Assembly: GCA_965249685.1 (NCBI GenBank)
Contig: CBDFMN010000003.1
Coordinates: 248,001-312,000 of the forward strand
Source of the DNA: RH-AL1 sp965249685
Lineage (GTDB): Bacteria > Pseudomonadota > Alphaproteobacteria > Rhizobiales > Beijerinckiaceae
DNA length: 64,000 nt
Reading direction: 5' to 3'
The stretch's first letter is position 1. Each line of letters begins with the position of its first letter. Position numbers and translations under genes: made by a program. This document shows, one piece after another, positions 59,898 to 64,000 of the stretch. Under the pieces are notes generated by a model, which was not told where the DNA came from, did not search any database, and saw only the letters and a program-made list of their open reading frames with translations.

Positions 59898-60273
59898 CCT
59901 TCAGATCGCGCGCCACGGCGAAAGCCACCCGCTTGGTGGCCTTGATCTTGATCGGATCGCCGGTGTTCGGGTTACGGCCTTTGCGCGCCGCGCGCTTCTT
60001 GACTTGGAAAATGCCGAGGCCGGAAATGCGGACCTTCGTTCCCTTCTTCAGGTGACGGCCGATCATATCGACGGATTCGACCAGATAAGCTTTGGCGTGC
60101 GACTTCGGGATTTCGAACGTCGTGGCGAGATGCTCGCTGATGTCGGTAACGGTAAGGATAGCCGCTGTCTTCTTCTCCGAAGCGACAGTCGGGTCCTTCT
60201 TCACGCCGCTTTTCTTGTTGGCCTTATCGGCGATCTTCGGTGCCGCCTTCTGCGCGGTTTCCTTTTTGGCCAT
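59887..60273 (-). CDS. HU-family DNA-binding protein with lysine-rich N-terminal extension
   Basis: 128 residues. The last 90 are an HU/IHF fold: LTVTDISEHLATTFEIPKSHAK read in parts, GTKVRISGLGIFQVKKRAARKGRNP, and NTGDPIKIKATKRVAF, with the DNA-intercalating proline in GRNPNTGD. About 38 residues of Lys/Ala-rich sequence precede it (KKETAQKAAPKIADKANKK), like a histone-tail extension. It compacts DNA. The ATG at 60273 is used; the upstream alternative at 60303 adds 10 residues. Confidence 0.92.
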   Translation of the reverse strand: MAKKETAQKAAPKIADKANKKSGVKKDPTVASEKKTAAILTVTDISEHLATTFEIPKSHAKAYLVESVDMIGRHLKKGTKVRISGLGIFQVKKRAARKGRNPNTGDPIKIKATKRVAFAVARDLKVKL

Positions 60274-60552
60274 GCGAATCGTCCCTTTACTGCCGAATTC
60301 CAAGCATGTTGCCGGCGCACGTCGTCAGCGCAAGCCTCATCGCCTTCCGATGTGCCAAGAACGTCGGTCCTCCGGGCACGCCAGGCGCTTTGCAACGCGC
60401 CCTAGCGCGGGTAAAACCATGGGTGCTCCGCCAACGGGACCGTCCGGACCCCGCTTGAGCCAAGCGCCGAAAAGATCGGGGACGCCTGGCGACAGGCGTC
60501 GAAACAACGATCGCAGCGCGAGGGAAGTACGCTCGAGAAAGGTTTGTACGAC

Positions 60553-61119
60553 ATGGCGACGCCTCATCTTCACCCAGCGCTCAACGATGGAATCCACCAG
60601 GGTACCGGCGATTTCGCCGGCGGTACCCTCCATTGCAAGTGCCCGATCGACAAGGTCGAGGTCACGATCACTGGCAACGTGGCTCACAATCACGCCTGCG
60701 GCTGTTCCAAGTGTTGGAAACCGGAGGGCGCGGTGTTCTCGATCGTCGGTGTCGTGCCAAAAGACAACCTTGAGATCACGGCGCACGAAGAGAAGCTGCA
60801 CGTCGTCGATGAGGCCGCGACGATCCAGCGGCACGCCTGCAAGGCTTGCGGCACCCACATGTACGGGCGCATCACCAAGGACCACCCGTTCAACGGGCTC
60901 GACTTCGTCCACGTCGAGTTGAGCGACGACCGCAACTGGCAGGCACCGCAGTTCGCGGCCTTCGTCTCCTCCATCATAGAGCAGGGCTATGACCCGCACG
61001 GCATGGATGCCGTGCGTTCGCGTTTCCGGGAGCTGCAGCTGGAGCCTTACGACGTGCTGTCTCCGCCGCTGATGGACGCGATCGCGAGCTATACCTACGC
61101 GCGTGCGAGCCAGGCCTGA
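60553..61119 (+). CDS. gfa: S-(hydroxymethyl)glutathione synthase (Gfa family)
   Basis: 188 residues, the Gfa length. Zinc-binding cysteine sets are complete: CKCPIDKV at the start, HNHACGCSKCWKPEGA, and HACKACGTHMYGRI. The substrate-side DFVHVELSDDRNWQAPQFAAFVSSIIEQG (in parts) is also typical. The enzyme speeds condensation of formaldehyde with glutathione, feeding formaldehyde detoxification. The ATG at 60553 is used. A 279-base gap with no gene separates it from the divergent HU gene. Confidence 0.93.
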   Translation: MATPHLHPALNDGIHQGTGDFAGGTLHCKCPIDKVEVTITGNVAHNHACGCSKCWKPEGAVFSIVGVVPKDNLEITAHEEKLHVVDEAATIQRHACKACGTHMYGRITKDHPFNGLDFVHVELSDDRNWQAPQFAAFVSSIIEQGYDPHGMDAVRSRFRELQLEPYDVLSPPLMDAIASYTYARASQA

Positions 61120-61168
61120 GCGGCCGCCGTCCGACAAACGCATGCCGCGAACGCCTCGAGCCTGACAG

Positions 61169-63685
61169 CTAAGGGGCGAGCGCGGCGCGCAGCATGTCTT
61201 CGGCATAAGGTTTGGAAACGATCGAGACGTCCTTGAAGCGCTCGGGAACGGTGACCAGCTCGCCGTATCCCGTGGCGAACACGAACGGGATGCCGTGGTC
61301 CTGCAGGTTCTCGGCGATGGAGAAGCTCGTCTCGTTGAAGAGGTTCACATCGAGGATCGCGGCGTCGAAACGCGTCAGATCGAGGGCGCGTTTGGCGTCG
61401 TGCGTCGTGCTCACCAATTCGACATCCGCGCCGCAGCCCTGCAGCATGGTCTGCGCGTCGAGCGCGATCATCATGCTGTCTTCCACGAGCAGCAGGTTCT
61501 TGCCGAGGAGGTCGGCCATGGGCGTGGCGGCGCGCCGCTGGATATCGCCCTCTTCCTGCGTCACGGTATGCACGAGGGCGGCGGGGATCGTGAAGCGCGC
61601 CTGCACGCCTTCCGGCCGATAGTCGACCGAGGCGGTGCCGTGGAGCTCGAAGGCAATCGACTGCTGCGTGACGATCGTGCCGAACCCGCGCCGCGAGGGC
61701 GGCGAAACCGAAGGGCCGCCGGCCTCGGTCCAGGCGATGACGAGGTCGTCCTCCACCCTCCAAACGATGTCGAGCGTACCCCCGGGGGCACTCAGCGAGC
61801 CGTATTTGGCCGCGTTCGTCATCATCTCGTGCAGCACCAAAGCGAGCGTCTGGTAGGCGCGCGCCGCGACCATCACCGGCGGTCCGGATAGGGTGAGGCG
61901 GTCGGTCTCGACGTTGACCCAAGCCCGCGCCTCCGCCTCGATCAGCGTGCGCAGCGAAGCGGCCCGCCAGTGCGAGCGGGTCAATTGATCATGCGCCGTG
62001 GAGAGCGCCTGCAGGCGGTTCTGCAGATTATCGGCGAACGCCGCGACGGAGCGGACATCCTGTCGGCTTTGCCGGACCAGCGAGCTCACCACGGCCAAGA
62101 CGTTCTTGATACGGTGATTGAGTTCGGCGACGAGGAGCGTCTGGCTTTCCTGCGCGAGGCGCCGCTCGCGGTCGACGAAATCGGCGCGCCGCAGCACGAT
62201 GTTGAGCAGCGAGATCCGCAGCGTCTCCGCGATGGCGAGCGCATCGCTCGGCCACGGGAGGCTCTTGCCGTGCACCACCTCGCGCCAGGCGGCAAAGCTC
62301 TTGCGCGGCCCAAGCGTCTGCGACTGAATATCGACCGGCTTGTTTGGATCCCCGCCCCAAAGGACCGTCTGCGTCACTGCGGGGCGAAACAGCAAGAGGA
62401 CATCGCGCGGCGAGCGGGGGATAGGCAGGGCGATGAGACCCGCAACCCGGTCTGCGTAGCGCGCGGCATCGGGTAGCTCGCTCCCTAGCGCGTCTGTGGC
62501 GAAGACATGGTCCGCGCTCTTGGTGGTGAGAAAGCGCACCAGTTCTCCGATCGCATCCTCGGGCGGCGTCCGGCCCATGCCTTCGAAGCGCCCACCCTTC
62601 AAGACGCCGACCCCTTCGCAGGCGATCATCTCGCGCAGCATGCCCTCGAATTTAGGCAGGTTGTCGAAAACCGTTTCTTCCGGGGTCATGCTGGCGATAA
62701 GCGCGTCGTGCACGCGCCGCGTTTCGATGAGGCCGCTGAGCTGATCCTGCTTGCGCTTCGCCTCGATCTGCGGAGAGAGCACCATGGCGAACAGTTCCAT
62801 CGCGGCGCAGGTCGTCGTCGACAGGCGGCGCGGCGTCTGGTGGTGGCAGGCGATGAGGCCCCACAGCGCGTCGCCATCCATGATGGAGACCGTGAGGGTC
62901 GCAGCGCTGCCCATGTTGCGAAGATACTGCAGGTGAATCGGCGAGGCGCTGCGAAGCCCGGCGAGGCTGAGGTCGAGCGGCAAGCCGTTCGCGCCGACGT
63001 CGGGGATCAATGCGATGGGCGCATAGTTCACGTCGGGGATCAGCCGCAGCCATTGGCGCTTGTACAGTGCCCGGGCTTGGGCTGGGATGTCGCTCGCGGG
63101 ATAATGCAGGCGCAGATAGGGTTCGAGGCCTGACCGCAGGGCCTCCGAGACCACCTCGCCGCTTCCATCCTCCAAAAACTGGTAGATCATCACGCGGTCA
63201 TAGCCGGTGATCGCTCGGATTTGACGCACGGCCGAGGTCAGGAAGGACGCTAAGGTCGTGGTGCGCCGAAGCCGGTCCATCATGGCTTTCACCAGCATGC
63301 TCGGGTCGGACTTCGTCGTGTCGGCCCCGGCGACCGGTACCGCTTCGACGACGGCGTGAGGCCCTGACGCGTGGATGAAAAGGTCGTGGAGCAGACCCTC
63401 TGTCCCGACCTCGACGTCGCTCAACCGCTCGGCCAGGCCGGTGATCGTCGCCGCCTGAAAGGTGTTGCGCAGGTCGTGGATGAGGCGGGCCGTCATGAGG
63501 GCGTCGATCGGCAGGCCGATCATGGCTTCGGGCGAGGCCTGGCCAAACAGCCGGCCAGCGTTGGCGGAGACGTGCGCGACGGTCCAGGTCGGAAGCTGGA
63601 AGGCGACGAGGAAACCGTGTGTCTGGATCGCGCCGGGCACGTGAACCGGCTCGCGCTCGCAGGCACTCAAGTCGATGGTTTTCAA
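61169..63685 (-). CDS. bphP: Bacteriophytochrome hybrid: PAS-GAF-PHY, HWE histidine kinase, receiver
   Basis: About 838 residues. The biliverdin-attaching cysteine is in the N-terminal CEREPVHVPGAIQTHG (residue 9). The GAF domain has YPASDIPAQARALY. The PHY tongue has PRKSF and WREVV. The kinase has HWE/HisKA_2 features: ELNHRIKNVLAVV, LHEMMTNAAKYGS, and WTEAGGP with GFGT. The C-terminal receiver keeps VEDS, the aspartate in AILDVNL and the lysine in VSKPY, with the FATGYGE stretch of the FATGUY group. TTG at 63685 with GAGGAA just upstream is my choice; TTG 63700 and GTG 63796 are alternatives. Confidence 0.92.
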   Translation of the reverse strand: MKTIDLSACEREPVHVPGAIQTHGFLVAFQLPTWTVAHVSANAGRLFGQASPEAMIGLPIDALMTARLIHDLRNTFQAATITGLAERLSDVEVGTEGLLHDLFIHASGPHAVVEAVPVAGADTTKSDPSMLVKAMMDRLRRTTTLASFLTSAVRQIRAITGYDRVMIYQFLEDGSGEVVSEALRSGLEPYLRLHYPASDIPAQARALYKRQWLRLIPDVNYAPIALIPDVGANGLPLDLSLAGLRSASPIHLQYLRNMGSAATLTVSIMDGDALWGLIACHHQTPRRLSTTTCAAMELFAMVLSPQIEAKRKQDQLSGLIETRRVHDALIASMTPEETVFDNLPKFEGMLREMIACEGVGVLKGGRFEGMGRTPPEDAIGELVRFLTTKSADHVFATDALGSELPDAARYADRVAGLIALPIPRSPRDVLLLFRPAVTQTVLWGGDPNKPVDIQSQTLGPRKSFAAWREVVHGKSLPWPSDALAIAETLRISLLNIVLRRADFVDRERRLAQESQTLLVAELNHRIKNVLAVVSSLVRQSRQDVRSVAAFADNLQNRLQALSTAHDQLTRSHWRAASLRTLIEAEARAWVNVETDRLTLSGPPVMVAARAYQTLALVLHEMMTNAAKYGSLSAPGGTLDIVWRVEDDLVIAWTEAGGPSVSPPSRRGFGTIVTQQSIAFELHGTASVDYRPEGVQARFTIPAALVHTVTQEEGDIQRRAATPMADLLGKNLLLVEDSMMIALDAQTMLQGCGADVELVSTTHDAKRALDLTRFDAAILDVNLFNETSFSIAENLQDHGIPFVFATGYGELVTVPERFKDVSIVSKPYAEDMLRAALAP

Positions 63686-63866
63686 GTGTTCCTCAGTCAA
63701 ACTATGTGTCCGGCAGGAGCTTGGAGGAAAGGACTGCGCCGTACCGAGGTCGGCACGATTGACGTCTTTGCCGCCGTAAGGGGATCCCGCGGCCACGCTG
63801 CCTTAATCGACCACAGGCGCGATTGGATCCGTATTCCGTCGGTTCGATGGTGATGCTCCGACGGCC

Positions 63867-63892
63867 GGAACTATCTCCTCGGCAGCGGCATT
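63867..63892 (+). promoter_or_regulatory. Near-consensus EcfG-type promoter
   Basis: GGAAC, 17 bases, CATT (consensus CGTT, one mismatch with TT kept), 55 bases before the ATG of the last, partial gene. Confidence 0.3.
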
Positions 63893-63946
63893 TTCGGTCC
63901 GCTGATCCGGCGTCGCCACTTCCGGCCGTCGACGAGGGAGACGATC

Positions 63947-64000
63947 ATGGCGCTCGACCTTTCGCAATACGCCAACACCGACCCGCACCTTTCGACCGGT
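63947..64000 (+). CDS. 5' end of an unidentified protein (runs off the window)
   Basis: The first 18 codons are visible, reading MALDLSQYANTDPHLSTG. A strong GAGGGAGA ribosome site lies 6 bases before the ATG. It is divergent from the bacteriophytochrome gene. Too short to assign a family; heme oxygenase, a common phytochrome partner, cannot be confirmed or excluded. Confidence 0.5.
   Translation, partial: MALDLSQYANTDPHLSTG

Overview
The window is ordinary, gene-dense chromosomal DNA from a GC-rich alphaproteobacterium, most likely a member of the Hyphomicrobiales (Rhizobiales). This is inferred from the family mix: two RegB/RegA (ActS/ActR) pairs, a CyoABCD-SURF1 quinol oxidase operon, an HWE-kinase bacteriophytochrome, an ScfR/PccR regulator, MmcB, DUF1236 and DUF2721 proteins, LptB with an N-terminal extension, and promoter motifs of the alphaproteobacterial EcfG and LexA types. 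No marker gene fixes the genus. I see no phage, transposase, CRISPR array or plasmid gene.

Layout. 1-2.4 kb: a SsuC/TauC-type ABC transporter with its own GntR regulator. 2.7-7.2 kb: a FemAB/CelD-like acyltransferase and a short Mfd helicase. 7.4-14.4 kb: a peptide-type ABC importer operon with an embedded amidase. 14.6-16.2 kb: a tiny Pro/Gly-rich protein and an MFS carrier. 16.4-23.4 kb: seven tightly coupled genes, cyoABCD, surf1, regB and regA, giving a quinol oxidase with its own redox sensor. 23.5-30.2 kb: envelope, stress and small hypothetical proteins, an SDR/AraC pair and DUF2721. 30.3-34.1 kb: tRNA-Ala(GGC), an OprB-like porin and an AI-2E family exporter. 34.2-39.0 kb: siroheme synthase, TypA, a secreted phospholipase A2-like protein and a LuxR regulator with a degenerate receiver. 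39.1-47.5 kb: ScfR-type regulator, OpgD, CobP, the sulfate-activation pair cysD/cysNC, CutA, a secreted cyclase and MmcB. 47.5-56.0 kb: a second, canonical ActR/ActS pair, PHA depolymerase, sigma-54, the LptB-A-C lipopolysaccharide transport operon and an RNase D-type exonuclease. 56.1-64.0 kb: a DUF1236 protein, a sigma-54 activator facing an aldehyde dehydrogenase/DUF779 operon, HU, a Gfa-like protein, a phytochrome-kinase-receiver hybrid and the start of one more gene.

The main themes are regulation and respiration. Two Reg/Act redox systems lie about 25 kb apart, and one of them is part of the oxidase operon. The sigma-54 activator/aldehyde dehydrogenase module has visible upstream palindromes and a -24/-12 promoter, and rpoN lies 4 kb away. 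Two perfect EcfG-type (GGAAC-N16/17-CGTT) promoters and two near matches suggest that several small envelope and metabolic genes belong to the general stress regulon. A one-mismatch LexA box precedes mmcB. I did not find a clearly new multi-gene defence or biosynthetic system. The best leads are the light-sensing HWE hybrid kinase, the sigma-54 aldehyde module, the EcfG-driven DUF2231/sugar dehydrogenase pair, and the phospholipase A2-like protein.
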